From Agriotes lineatus (Eukaryota; Arthropoda; Insecta; Coleoptera; Elateridae): a DNA stretch of 64,000 bases. The notes under the pieces are model-generated. The model saw only the letters and a list, made by a program, of their open reading frames with translations. It was not told the origin of the DNA and did not search any database. Each line of letters opens with the position of its first letter. The first letter of the stretch is position 1. The DNA lies in NCBI GenBank assembly GCA_940337035.1, contig CALNHX010003554.1:62001-126000 (forward strand), written 5' to 3'. A program made the translations under genes and the position numbers. Of the stretch, positions 1 through 11,560 are shown one piece after another.

Positions 1-1320
1 TCATTTAACATGCATGCACTATAGCAACATCACACATATTCATGGTAGTCCGATTTCAATTTAGCAGTTTTTAGTAATTATTATTGATTCAAAATTATTG
101 CCTCAATGAACAATAAACTAATGAACGCATTTCGAGGAAAAACCGTCTTAACATTTCTCACATAAATTACCACTCTCGCTTTGCTGCGCTCGCTCGAGTG
201 GTAAAAATATGCTCGAATGTTAAGACTGGGTTACCCCTCTAAATACGTTAATTACTATTAAACACATGTTGACAGCACTGAAGTGTATTGCCAGTCTATG
301 TCAAATTCGATGTTAGTAAGTTAGGTTTTGTTTGTTATTTGACACAAACTGGCGCAAAACTTAACCTGAAAATCTCAAATTTAACATAACCTGACAGTGC
401 TACCAACAATACAGTATTGAGTTTTTATCTTACTAGTGATACCACCACTCGCTGTTGTAAGTGTCATTAATAACTATTTCTCCTATTTTTTAAAAAGATT
501 AGTATTTTAGGATAAAATAAACCGTGTTACGATATACGTAACGTTCTGCTTTCTACATTACTCGAGAATTTTAAGGAACTCGCTCTTAACGTCGCTCGTT
601 CATTTAAACTCTCGTAATGTAAAAAGCTTCATAACGTTACTTGCATCGTAAATTACTATGACTGTTTATGCCTATGCATAAATTCAAATTTGGCTCCACG
701 CCCCTTGTGGAAGAAGAAGCACTTGACTTAAGTAGTTTTGTACCAGAGGGTTAGGCGCACGTTAAGCAAGGGAGCGCAAGGCAGAACACTTCCGCCCTTG
801 CACCCGGCAGCACTGCAGCTTAGGTGCGAACCGGTATTTTTTATGTTGTACATTTGTTTGATGCATTAAATTGTTAGGGATGAATTGTTTGACGGTTTTA
901 GAGCGCATTATTTTTAAGTTTTAATTAGTACGTTTGCCATTTCTGGCATGTTTTGAGCCCTGGAATGTAATATAATCTTGACGAATGTATTGGGCTCGCG
1001 GTCCGTTATTTCAGGGACCCGGAGAACATGTGCAACTAATGCACCATGTCGAAGGGGGCTCGGTTAGCAATGGAATTAAAAACAGGACAGAACGTTTGGG
1101 GGTGCGATAGCGGCGCGACGTGTGAGTAAAAGTGGTCTGTTTTGCGTAATTATTTCTTGGCGTAAGCGATTATATGCAAACCAATAATTAATTATAAGGT
1201 GATAAGTTGCATAATGCGAGGCGAAGCGGCGAGCGTAGCTAGGCGTAATTAGGTAGAGGATTAATTTAGCTAGAGTAGAATGTACGTACTATTGTAGCTA
1301 AGTAGTAGAGATGGGCCGGT
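1..1320. other. Non-coding flank with two short hairpin repeats
   Basis: I see no supportable gene. Two short imperfect inverted repeats stand out. About 146-226 pairs the motif GTCTTAACATT with its complement, and the arms read ACCACTC and GAGTGGT near the loop. About 545-645 pairs ACGTAACGTT with AACGTTACT. Both loops are rich in CTCG. They look like small foldback/MITE-type repeats. No flanking duplication could be fixed. Confidence 0.4.
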
Positions 1321-2720
1321 TCTGGACCACCCCATGTCATTTTTGGACCACTTTGCGGCTGACGCAATATTGCGCAATCTCACGCGCGCCAAACCAAATG
1401 TCAAAGGTCATCGGTGTCTGTCAGTCACCAAAAATCTATCTTTCTCTCTTTAACACATAGGGTTCTACAAAAAAAACCATCTTTCTCTCTCTAACTCAAG
1501 CGAGCCCGGGGGCAAAGCCCCAGCCGCCATATTGTGGGGCCCGCATGCGCAACACCAACCCCAGGGAGCAGAGCCCTAGCCGCCGGGGTCCCCATGTTCA
1601 AGTATATATTTTCGGGTAAATTTTTATATTAAAAATGTAAGATATTGCGCAACATGTTCTGGGTATTGCGCAACATCAACCTCGGGGGCAGAGCCCCAGC
1701 CGCCATATTGTGGGGCCCGCATGCTCAGCACCAACCCCGGGGGCAAAGCCCTAGTCGCCGGACCCCCATGTTCAAGTTAGGCAGCCGCCATATTGTAGGG
1801 CCCCCTTGAGCCGCCGGGGCCCCCATGTTCAAGTATATATTTTCGGGTAAGATATTGCGTAACATGTTCTGGATATTGCGCAACACCAACCCCGAGGGGC
1901 AGATCTCCAGCCGCCGGGGGCTCGCATCAGGTTTTTTGTATATTTAAGGTTAATTTATTCCAGCGCTGCGGTTAACTGTCAAATTTTGATGAGCGTGGGA
2001 ACCGCAAAGGTGTCATCTTCATTATCTTGAGTGTCATCTTCATAATGCCAAATGTCAAAGTTCATAGGAGTCTGTCAGACTCCAAAAACTTATCTTTCTC
2101 TCTCTAACACATAGGTTTCTACAAAATCCATCTTTCTCTCTCTAACACATAGGTTTCTATAGGTATCTCTATCTACATATCATAAAAATGCAAGAGCGGA
2201 GGAAGTTTCAAGGTTACATCAACCCCAGAGGGCAGAGAGGACGCAAAGGTGTCATCTTCATTATCTTGAGTGTCATCTTGCCATTGTGGAAACCGGTTTC
2301 AAAAGTCGTTAGATGTGAATAACATCCCCTAAACCTCAACTCCGGGGCCCCATGTCCAAGTATATATTTTCGGGTAAATTTTTTAAAGCCAAATGTCAAA
2401 GTTCATCGGAGTCTGTCAGACCCTGGGGGGCAATGCAAATTTAAGGCTAATCTATTCCTTAATGTAAAAATAGCGCCGTGGCTAACTGACAAATTTTGAT
2501 GAGCGTGGGAACCGGAAGTAAAACCGCAAAGGTGTCATCTTTATTATCTTGAGTGTCATCTTCATAAAGCCAAATGTCAAAGTTCATCGGAGTCTGTCCG
2601 CCGGGACCTCCATGCACAAGTTAGAGGCCGGAGAAAGCCACAGCCGCCGGTCCCGGGGGCAAAGCCTCAGCAGCCGGGGCCCCCTTGAACAAGTTAGAGG
2701 ATGGAGGAAGTGTCAAAATG
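1320..2720. repeat. GC-rich dispersed repeat cluster
   Basis: Several short blocks recur in imperfect direct copies. One is GCCGCCGGGGCCCCCATG followed by TTCAAGTATATATTTTCGGG (near 1,580, 1,815 and 2,345). One is an ACCAACCCCGGGGGCAAAGC block (near 1,555, 1,670, 1,732 and 1,888). One is a TCTTTCTCTCTCTAACACAT block (near 1,440, 2,092 and 2,130). One is an AAATGTCAAAGTTCATCGGA block (near 2,390 and 2,573). The blocks are shuffled, not a simple tandem array, which suggests repeated local duplication of a composite repeat. No gene is supported. Confidence 0.6.
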
Positions 2721-3960
2721 AAAAGGGGTTGTATCTCGTAAACGAGTGGGAAAAATGAAAAACGGGTGAAAAAATGGCACCCCCACACTACTTGTTAACC
2801 CCCATCTGGAAATGAAGCCATCTATAACATATTAAAAATTGAAAGTGTCATGACAATTTTTGTAAAATTATATTTTCGAGCCGCAAGAACTGATAAACAG
2901 CCGAATGTCGGGTGGCTGAACACTAAAAGGGGTTGTATCTCGTAAACGGGTGGGAAAAATGAAAAACGGGTGAAAAAATGGCACCCCCACACTACTTGTT
3001 GACCCCCATCTGGAAATGAAGCCATCTATAACATATTAAAAATTGAAAGTGCCCTTATGACAATTTTTGTAAAATTATATTTTCGAGCCGCAAGAACTGA
3101 TAAACAATCGAATGTCGGGTGGCTGAACACAAAAAGGGGTTGTATCTCGTAAACGGGTGGGAAAAATGACAAACGGGTGAAAAAATGGCACCCCCACACT
3201 ACTTGTTAACCCCCATCTGGAAATGAAGCCATCTATTATAGTTATTAAGGTACCAAGGGCATTATGAGTAAAATAAGAGCCCAAGATTGTTAGTGTACTA
3301 ACCGAGGGCCTTTGGCCCGAGGTGTGTACAACAATCGCGGGCTCTTAGCTCATAATGCCCGTGGTGCCTTCAAGGTTTTATGTCCTACCAATTTTCTTAC
3401 CTAATTCATATTCATATTCAATTCATATAATTACTATGATATAGTATTTAAGATTGCTCTAGTTAGCTGATCTAAGTTAGATTTGTGACATTAGCTGAGC
3501 TGTCATTAATTTTCATTGTGACAGTGGTGCATAATAAAGTTGTATCCATGGAAACAAATACTGTTAATTTTTCATAATAACCCTAGTGTTCTTATGAAGA
3601 AAATAATTGCCCTGGAGCGTTATTTTGTATCTAAGATACCTTAAAATAGAGTCATTAATTTCAATTAATGTACTGGTAGGACATAAATATATTAAAAATT
3701 GAAAGTGCCCTTATGACAATTTTTGTAAATTATATTTTGGAGCTGCAAGAACTGATAAACAACCGAATGTCGAGTGGCTGAACACTAAAAGGGGTTGTAT
3801 CTCGTAAACGAGTGGGAAAAATGAAAAACGGGTGAAAAAATGGCACCCCCACACTACTTGTTAACCCCCATCTGGAAATGAAGCCATCTATGATATATTA
3901 AAAATTGAAAGTGCTTTTATGGCAATTTTTGAAGCTGCAAGAACTGATAAACAGAACATA
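2721..3960. repeat. Tandem repeat, about 206-bp unit, four copies
   Basis: The unit beginning AAAAGGGGTTGTATCTCG recurs at 2,721, 2,925, 3,132 and 3,787. The first three are 204-207 bp apart. The fourth is displaced by a roughly 450-bp insertion at 3,236-3,687. Each unit holds GGTGAAAAAATGGCACCCCC and a CAAGAACTGATAAACA block. The short open frames across it on the minus strand repeat the same peptide and are read through the satellite, so I do not call them genes. Confidence 0.8.
3236..3687. mobile_element. Hairpin-rich insertion inside the 206-bp tandem repeat
   Basis: This segment splits one copy of the tandem repeat between GCCATCTAT and ATATTAAAAATTG. Its left part (about 3,248-3,374) is a strong imperfect palindrome: GGGCATTATGAG pairs with CTCATAATGCCC, and the loop region pairs CGAGGGCC with GGCCCGAG. 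It has no coding capacity. It is most likely a MITE. The exact ends and target duplication are uncertain. Confidence 0.55.
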
Positions 3961-5586
3961 ATTAATAGGGAAACGACATTATCGTTTTGCTACATGTATT
4001 AACTAATATAAATAACAGTTATGTCGGCGCGCACAGGTTTAATACAATTTTAAACGCCTGCCTATTGAGGCCTAGTTTTTTTAGAGGTTAATTTGTCGTA
4101 ACCTAAATCATTCAACCCTTATCTTGTTGCACGGAGTGGGAGGAGTCGGCGCCCAGGAATCTGTGAGTAAGCCACATCCACATATTTTATGGACACCCGG
4201 GGTACTCATATATTTTATATTCAAACCTGCTAGATGAAAGCGATCACTCCTATGCCGACAATAAAATTCTAATTAATCACAGTTATAGGAGCGTCAATGT
4301 CACAAAACATTTAGCCTTAATTACAATTATTACGGAGCGCATAAAAATATAGCAGATGTAATTAATGTTCGCGAATATGCAATGCGGTGAAAGTGTATAC
4401 TTGAACTGACCCCGGAAAAAATCGAATGTCGCGCTACGCTAAATTGCAAATATGTTTTTCAATTAGGCGCTAGTTATTATATATTTTGTTTTACGTACAC
4501 GTTTATTTTAACTACGCATGGAATTACACCTCCTAAAATTGATACATTCATTCCTGAGCCATCTTTTTTATTTTTAACATTATTTAAGAACAATAGTCGA
4601 ATGCTAGATAAAGTTTCATAGCACAACTTAGTATTATAAGATTTTCGATATGCGCTTTAATCCTGTGTTTCTAAAGAGATTATTCACTGCGTGCTTTGTA
4701 CAGTAAATATAAATTCATACTAGATGCATGTAATCCGCGCTCAAAAATGCCATTTACATTTATATATAGAGTTGTTTTATTCTATTATATAATGATATGA
4801 TACACGTTTAACAAAGCGCAATAACAAATCGGTCTGGAATGATAAAAAGAAGCGGGTCAACCAATTTTTAAAATAAATATTTTTAAAAGTTGCCGTTTTT
4901 TATTACAGCTTATACTTCGGAGCATCAACGAAAAATTTTTCTTTTTTACCTGGTAATAAAGCGCAATGGTGGTGTGTTTTCAGCCCGCTAGTAACATACA
5001 TTTAATGTTGTATAATATAATTTCAAAGAATCCTTGAAATAATAGGTTCATCGAAGAATGCACACCAATTAAATCAAATACGAGACGCATACCGCAGTAA
5101 ACGTCTACTTAAATTAATAATTTGAAGGGGCTGTTATCTTAAAATGTACTGCTCGGGTTTGCTTATTTTAATAGCATTAAATTAAAAGCAGGCGCAAATT
5201 GTTAAAGTTAGTAGACACGTTTTAACTAAAAAAATATAAAACCTAAACTCATTATGCGTCCTAAAGCGGCAGTGGTGCAATTTCTTTCGTATTGACACTC
5301 CTGCAACTGATCTTGAGCTCACAATATTACCTTTCTAATTTAAGGCGGTTTATATCGCACTTGACCTTCGACTCATAGGACAGGTGCACACTTTCGCTGC
5401 ATTACGTGTTCGAGAATGTTAATTTCATATATTAAAACAGGGGCATTATAAACAAAACCTACTATGTAAAGCAATAAAATTAAAACACGAGATAAAGATG
5501 GGGAAAAAATTTGCTACAAAGATTTCTGCAGTTTATATCCGTAGGTGTGCAAATACGGCAAGTTTCCAGTTGGCCACCCGGATGTA
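3960..5586. other. AT-rich non-coding stretch
   Basis: I see no gene, RNA or clear repeat structure in this AT-rich stretch. Confidence 0.4.
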
Positions 5587-5806
5587 CACGTGTGCTCATA
5601 AAAATGGAATACACTTACTGTTGCACTGATGTGAAAAGTCGTATTATTCACATTATTAAATAAATTTTTTATACGATATCTTTATTTAACCATTTTCTTT
5701 TAATTTAATACAACAAACAATTTCACACTATCGATGTTTCAAGCCAACCGGTATTACAAAAATGAGTCCAACAGCAAGTGTATTCCATTTTTTATGAGCA
5801 CAAGTG
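5587..5806. mobile_element. 220-bp TA-flanked MITE (Tc1/mariner type)
   Basis: The ends form inverted repeats of about 35 bp: GTGCTCATAAAAATGGAATA at the left and its near-exact complement at the right. The element is flanked by TA at 5,585-5,586 and 5,807-5,808, the target duplication expected of Tc1/mariner transposons. It has no open frame, so it would be a non-autonomous derivative. Assignment rests on the TA flanks and short terminal inverted repeats only. Confidence 0.7.
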
Positions 5807-5989
5807 TACATGTGGGAAAATTGTCCGCAACAACCCGAACAGGGAGCAGAGGGGCTAATTCAGTGTATTATATTGATACCTCAAGATTTATATCATCTCT
5901 GTTTTACCAATAAAAGAAAATAAAAAATTGCTGTTCTCTCTCTCTGTCGTACATACCCTGTAAACTCAAATCAAGGGATATGTACTCGC

Positions 5990-6960
5990 ACTGAAAACGA
6001 GAGAGCGGGCACATGGGTCATAGATGAGGTTAGGGCGGCTCTCAGCAAAGGATATCGCATCTTAAAAATTCAAGAAATATGGAAATATACGGTATAAACG
6101 GGTCTGTTTACAGAATTTATAGTCACATTTCTAAAAATTAAACAAGAGGCATCAGGATGACCTCAAGGCTGTTCAACTGAAGAACAGAAGCAGCAATATA
6201 TAGACGATTATTTTCGAATCGAAAGTATACGACTGGCCCCGACTAAAATAGAAAGAAACCCTGGTTTACGCTCCTTGGCTAAACTTATGCTGAATTCGTT
6301 CTGGGGTAAGTTTGGTCAGCGGGAAAATCAGCCCAAGACAGAAATAATTACAGAGCCTGCTGAATTGCACTCGCTCCTAACCAACCCAGAAATCAATATC
6401 TGACATATAAATCCTGTTAATGAAGAAACTATAATTGTTAATTGGGTACACAAAGAGCAAGCATCTGAGCCCCTATTGACTGTGAATGTGGCGATATCCT
6501 GTTTCACGACTGCGCTGTATAACGAGATGGAAAAATTGGAGGGAGAGGGTTTTGTACGGAGATACTGATTCACTCCAGTACATATCCAAGGAAAATCACT
6601 ATGAACCCCCATCGGGGAACTTCCTATGTGAAATAACCGATGCGCTAGAGGAATATGAACCAGGAAGTTATATAACTAATTTTGTAACAGGGGGACCTAA
6701 AACATACGCCTATGCGGTTTATTCGCCAGAAACAAAAAAATATGCAGAGATTTGAAAATTTAAAGGTATTACCTTATCGCAGAAAAATCTTGAAAAAGTT
6801 AATATGTGTGTTTTAGAAGATCTAATAATAAATATGGGTAAAGACGACAAGGAGGTAATTCTGTTTAATAAAAACATTCGTACAACTATGAACCATACGA
6901 TAGTAACAAAAGACGAATTTAAAACCTCTAAATTACATTTAATAAACGCAGAATCATAGA
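5990..6960 (+). pseudogene. Decayed family-B DNA polymerase fragment
   Basis: The conceptual translation, followed through frame changes, resembles the C-terminal half of family-B DNA polymerases found in invertebrate mobile elements and endogenous viruses. Recognisable pieces are GTWVIDEV near 6,008, a LAKLMLNSFWGKFGQ block near 6,275 (polymerase motif B region) and YGDTDSL near 6,558 (motif C with both catalytic aspartates). In-frame stops lie near 6,098, 6,155, 6,402 and 6,753, and a frame change occurs near 6,500. It is therefore a fossil with no intact product. It differs in sequence from the polymerase at 23.6-27.6 kb, so it comes from a different lineage of element. No partner genes are visible around it. 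Confidence 0.75.
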
Positions 6961-7720
6961 AAATTACGATTCTGTGAACTATGGGTACACCAAAAGATCA
7001 AAACTTGTTTAAACATAGTACCCCATGTTAGAAGTACTGATAGCCTCCAGAATATTTTGACAGTTCGCATGTTAGCAGGTTAACAGTTCGAAGCAGTTAA
7101 CCATACGCTATATGAAAAACATTAAAAAACAGTGTTAAATTAGCCTAATATAACAGATAGCTACAGCTATATGGCACAGCCAGCTGTCATATACAGATAT
7201 AATCAACAGGTCAGAAAATGTTTCGAACAGGTCTGGAGCAACCACCACTCAGTCCAACACAATCCCTTTGCGTGTATCATGCTAAAACTTATTGTTATTG
7301 CGCGTTGTCTAACGTGTATTATTTACAGTTCTAAAGCACATAGACTTACATGGCGGTGGCTTTGTCTAACACGCAGTTGTATATGACACTAGAAAAAGTT
7401 ATCATATTTAAATAAGAGGGTGTGCGAGTGTGTCGTTAACCTAAGAATCGCCTAGGTTTCTACAAGTTACTAAATTTACTATCTATCCAGCGTAAAAATA
7501 TAGGAAATGTACGCCGCAGTGTCAAGTTCAATATGACCTACATTATGAGCATAAAATTAGAAAGGTTTGCTTAATTATTATTGCGCCAATTTGCATAAGT
7601 ATTTTATTTTAAATATGATTTTCTTCTTTGGAACAAGTTAATAGCATCGGATTTTTAGAAATCAAACCAGTTTTCAGAATAAGTGAAAAACATAGCCTAA
7701 TCCCTGTGCCAATGCATGTA
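6960..7720. other. Non-coding flank left of the Polinton
   Basis: Nothing supportable. The short frame near 7,171-7,386 matches nothing I recognise and has no gene-like context. Confidence 0.4.
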
Positions 7721-7857
7721 AGTAGAGGGAAGTGGATGGTTCTGGAACCTCCCCCCACCACTTGACCTTGAGTTCAAGGCAAGGCCACGTTCAAGCCCAA
7801 GGTCACATGCAAGGCAAGGCCACGTGCAAGCCCAAGGTCACGTTCGAAGCGAGGCCA
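7721..7857. repeat. Polinton left terminal inverted repeat
   Basis: It matches the complement of 32,984-33,155. The outer 60 bp differ at one base. The inner part is built from iterated units of about 35 bp (CAAGCCCAAGGTCAC and AAGGC modules). The left end has one unit fewer than the right, which accounts for the 35-bp length difference (137 against 172 bp). Confidence 0.92.
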
Positions 7858-8056
7858 CGTTCGGAGCGAGGCTACGTTCAAGGTCAAACCTGCGTTCGAG
7901 GTTGAGGCTACTTTAAAAAAATTCAAGGTCAAGATCGCGTTTACGGCCAAGGGCATAGAAAGAGTTAAGTAGTGCTTAGAACAGACTGCGCTTAACATAT
8001 TTATTTAAAAAATTAGGCATGAAGTAAACGCCTAGGATACTTCATGTCTAAATTAT

Positions 8057-8144
8057 GACTCGACTAGGATTCGAACCTAGGTCTCCCTGTATATCCGCAA
8101 TCTGCAGCCGAGGGTATCTTTACCTCTAGCTAGACCATCGAGTC
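8057..8144 (-). tRNA. tRNA-like sequence, possibly decayed tRNA-Cys(GCA)
   Basis: On the minus strand the ends GACTCGA and TCGAGTC make a perfect 7-bp acceptor stem, and CTAGG-TTCGAAT-CCTAG is a perfect T arm. A CTGCAGA heptamer, typical of a Cys anticodon loop (GCA), sits at the right place. Its flanking stem pairs poorly and the variable region is about 14 nt, too long for Cys. It may be a tRNA pseudogene, an unusual tRNA or the head of a SINE. It lies between the Polinton terminal repeat and the LINE. Confidence 0.5.
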
Positions 8145-8525
8145 GGATAGAATATTTGGTTACTCATCCAGAGTACCTTCGTAGAGTGAAAAATACACAT
8201 AATTTAATAAAAAAAAAAGTTATATTTAAGATGCACATACAAAGAGTAATTACAGTAGTGGCTAGACTAAATGATTATAATACCAACAGATTAAGAAATA
8301 CGTTACAGACATTTATTTATAGCCACAGACACTAACAGGCACGAGGCCTAGTTACAAGTATCTGTTAAAATCTATACAAACTGAAACTCAAATTTATAAT
8401 AAATACTAAATTATAAAGTAAACATAATTCAAAATAAGAGAAAGAACAAAGTAAAGAAAATTCCAAATATGATATAACAAAGGTACAAACAAAACTTATG
8501 TGATTACTTGAAAGATCGAAGCGTT

Positions 8526-8528
<3 letters not shown>

Positions 8529-8556
<28 letters not shown>
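8529..8556. repeat. (AT)n microsatellite
   Basis: About 14 uninterrupted AT dinucleotides lie just downstream (in LINE sense) of the ORF2 stop, in the LINE 3' UTR. Confidence 0.95.
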
Positions 8557-8557
8557 C

Positions 8558-11389
8558 CTAGCCACATAGTTCTAATAATCTATGTTTGAAGGTGTGTAAA
8601 GAGGTACTAAATATCTTCAAATCAAAGGTAGAGTTGTATCTGTTAAAAGTTGATGATATACTAACTACAGGCGATTGAGCTCTGCAAGCACTCCGACAAA
8701 AATCGACATGTAATAGCTCGAAATGTCGAATTCTTCGACCTGGGACACGGAGTTTGAATTCGGAGAGAATAATGGGACTATCAATTAAATTATTCAAAAT
8801 TCTAAAGAGAAAAGTAATGCGATGTAGGTCACGACGGGTTTCTAATTTACATAAGTTAAATTCCAACCTTAAAGGTTCATAAGATGCAAAATTCGGATTT
8901 CTTTTATATTTATTATAAAAAACATATTTTAAAAATTTGTTTTGAATAGTTTCAATATTTTTTATAAGGTTGTTTTGAATGGGAGACCAAATAATTGAAG
9001 CAAACTCTAATTTGGACCGTACTAAGGTATTATAAAGAGTACAAAGACTTTGTGTAGTTTTAAAGTTAAAACAGTTTCGCATAATAAAGCCCAACATACT
9101 GTGTGCATCTTTGCAAGATTTTTCTATATGAGCATTAAATTTGAGGGATGATTCAAAAAGCACTCCAAGATCTCTAGTAGACGTGCACCTCCGTAGAATA
9201 ATCGAGCTCATTGTATAGTTTTCAAAATTTGCCTGTTCCTTAGTTGTATATGAAATCACAAAGCATTTATTTATGTTAAAAAGCAACTTGTTATCAACAC
9301 TCCATTTATATAAGCTGTCAATGTCATGTTGAAGTAATGTTACGTCGTTAACAGTTTTAATTTCTTTAAAAATCTTGACATCGTCCGCATATAATAAACA
9401 AGAGCTATACGATAAGCACAGTGGTAAATCATTGATCAATAATACAAAAAGCAACGGACCTAAGTTAGACCCTTGAGGTACACCAGACGTAGCTCCATAC
9501 GGAGTAGATACCGCTTGTTTGAAATAAACACACTGTGTTCGATTTGACATATACGATTGAAACAGGTCAATTAGAAGAGGGCTAAAACCGTAAGCATGTA
9601 ACTTATTTAGTAAAACTGAGTGATTGACCTTGTCAAAGGCCTTAGAAAAGTCGGTGTAAATTACATCCAAACGGCCGCAGTCCTCAACTATTTTGCTTGC
9701 TCTGTCACAAAAGGTCATTAAGTTTGTAGTTACCGACCTTTTCTTTACAAATCCGTGTTGCTCCAAGCAAATTATGTTTTTGACATGATCATAAATTTTA
9801 TCGAACAAAATGTATTCAAATACTTTGGAGGGTACAGATAGCAAAGATATCGGTCTATAATTAGTAAATTGCTTTTTGTCACCGCTTTTATGTATTGGTA
9901 CTACCTTTGAAAGCTTCCATTGCGAAGGAAAAGAACCCGTGCTTAGGCAGAGATTAAATATATATTTAAGAGGGCAAACAAAGAAATCTCTGCAGGCTTT
10001 ATAGATGTACTGGGGGACGCCATCCGGACCTGCAGATTTTTTTGGTTTTAAGTTTTTTAAAGCTTTTGCAACATCTTCATTCTCCACTTTATTTATATTC
10101 AAGGGGCCAGATGTCAACATCGTATTATTATCAGAAGGTGTATACGCGCTGTCATGTGTGTAGGTAGAACTAAAAAATGTAGCAAACTCTTTCGCTATTT
10201 CATTATTATCAGTGATACTTTTCCCGTTTTTTATAAATGCTGAACCATTACCGTTACCATTTTTTTTATTTTTAATCATAGACCAAAAGGCTTTGATATT
10301 TTCAGGAGATATGTTCTCTTCGATGGAGGTGATGTAGGCTGAATGTGCTTTTTTTATTCGTATTTTTAGATCGCCTCGTACCTTCTTATATTGTTGGAGA
10401 TAAAAGCTAGATTTGAACTTATTTCTCATATAAAATTTTTTGAGCTTTAGCAAGTCAATTATTTCTTTATTAAACCATGGTGGAAACCTACTACCCTTAC
10501 TGACAGTTTTAGGAACACATGCATCTAAACATTCATACAGTCCAGAGTAAAATATCTCCACCGCGGTATCAACGGTACTACAGGCCTGTAAGTCATGCCA
10601 AGACCGATTCTCCAGCATTCTATAAAGCCGCAAAAAATCTGCTTTTTTGAAATTATACTTTGGGCAATTTTCATTACTTACATATTCTTTTTTACTGTTT
10701 GAAATAACAAAACAAAATTCTAAAGGTGGATGGTGCAAGTCTACCGGAACCAAAGGCTGCTCAGATTGTGTAAGTTCTACTACAGAATCTAGATTTCCAA
10801 ATACCAAGTCTAATGTTTTATTATTTATATTAAGTACGTTATTATACGACTGCAAGCCAAAGAAGTTGATAAATTCCGACAGTCTACGAGATATTACGCT
10901 GCCACTTGAAAAATCAAACGCGTTGCCGGTCACTTCTGGAATATTAAAATCGCCACAAAGCATTAAATAACTCTCTATGAATTCATGCGTAAAGTTCTCT
11001 AATTTGTTTATATAAAAATCGTACACATTGTAACTTGATCGAGGTTCTATATAGTTTGCAATAAAATAAAATTTTTTCCCAGAAAAGGTTATCTTTACCA
11101 AGACTGATTGCAAGCCAATCGTAGTTATAATTTCTGCTGATGAAATAAATTTATTGCGAACAGCTATTAAAACTCCTCCACCTTTTGATTTACCTGATAA
11201 GACCTTGTCTCTATCACACCTGTACACGTTGTAACGACTATCAAAAAGTTCATTATTATTTATTGTTTCATATAAACCAGTTTCTGTGAGAATAATAATA
11301 TCATAATTTTCAATAAGTAGGTTCTGATAAAATTGATTAAGCTTAGTAACTAAACCTCGTACGTTCTGGTAATACGCTAAGATTTTCAT
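8558..11389 (-). CDS. LINE ORF2: APE-type endonuclease and reverse transcriptase
   Basis: This 943-residue protein would nick target DNA and copy the LINE RNA in place (target-primed reverse transcription). Residues 1-230 form an apurinic-type endonuclease with GDFN at 146-149 and a DLHHPPL block at 217-223. The reverse transcriptase follows: NYRPISLL near 510, YTDFSKAFDKVNH at 578-590 with the first catalytic aspartate, GVPQGSNLGPLL near 637, and YADD at 667-670. A C-terminal region continues to 943. There is no RNase H domain. The order and motifs fit the Jockey/CR1 group; I cannot name the clade. The frame is uninterrupted from an ATG at 11,389. Confidence 0.95.
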   Translation of the reverse strand: MKILAYYQNVRGLVTKLNQFYQNLLIENYDIIILTETGLYETINNNELFDSRYNVYRCDRDKVLSGKSKGGGVLIAVRNKFISSAEIITTIGLQSVLVKITFSGKKFYFIANYIEPRSSYNVYDFYINKLENFTHEFIESYLMLCGDFNIPEVTGNAFDFSSGSVISRRLSEFINFFGLQSYNNVLNINNKTLDLVFGNLDSVVELTQSEQPLVPVDLHHPPLEFCFVISNSKKEYVSNENCPKYNFKKADFLRLYRMLENRSWHDLQACSTVDTAVEIFYSGLYECLDACVPKTVSKGSRFPPWFNKEIIDLLKLKKFYMRNKFKSSFYLQQYKKVRGDLKIRIKKAHSAYITSIEENISPENIKAFWSMIKNKKNGNGNGSAFIKNGKSITDNNEIAKEFATFFSSTYTHDSAYTPSDNNTMLTSGPLNINKVENEDVAKALKNLKPKKSAGPDGVPQYIYKACRDFFVCPLKYIFNLCLSTGSFPSQWKLSKVVPIHKSGDKKQFTNYRPISLLSVPSKVFEYILFDKIYDHVKNIICLEQHGFVKKRSVTTNLMTFCDRASKIVEDCGRLDVIYTDFSKAFDKVNHSVLLNKLHAYGFSPLLIDLFQSYMSNRTQCVYFKQAVSTPYGATSGVPQGSNLGPLLFVLLINDLPLCLSYSSCLLYADDVKIFKEIKTVNDVTLLQHDIDSLYKWSVDNKLLFNINKCFVISYTTKEQANFENYTMSSIILRRCTSTRDLGVLFESSLKFNAHIEKSCKDAHSMLGFIMRNCFNFKTTQSLCTLYNTLVRSKLEFASIIWSPIQNNLIKNIETIQNKFLKYVFYNKYKRNPNFASYEPLRLEFNLCKLETRRDLHRITFLFRILNNLIDSPIILSEFKLRVPGRRIRHFELLHVDFCRSACRAQSPVVSISSTFNRYNSTFDLKIFSTSLHTFKHRLLELCG

Positions 11390-11560
11390 TTCTTAAAACT
11401 AAACAAATATTTCTGATATTAATTATAAATTAAGAGTAACAAATAAGAATGCCAAATAAATGCAATAGTATTAATATGTTTAGGTACACTTACTGATTGT
11501 ATTTGTACATCTGCCGCTAACATGCATAATTTGTACATTACCTAGGGGCGTACTAACTTA

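Noticed and set aside
2214..3284. Several 60-70-codon minus-strand frames
   Set aside because: They repeat with the tandem repeat units and have no gene-like features.
10647..10970. 107-codon plus-strand frame
   Set aside because: Antisense to LINE ORF2, no independent features.
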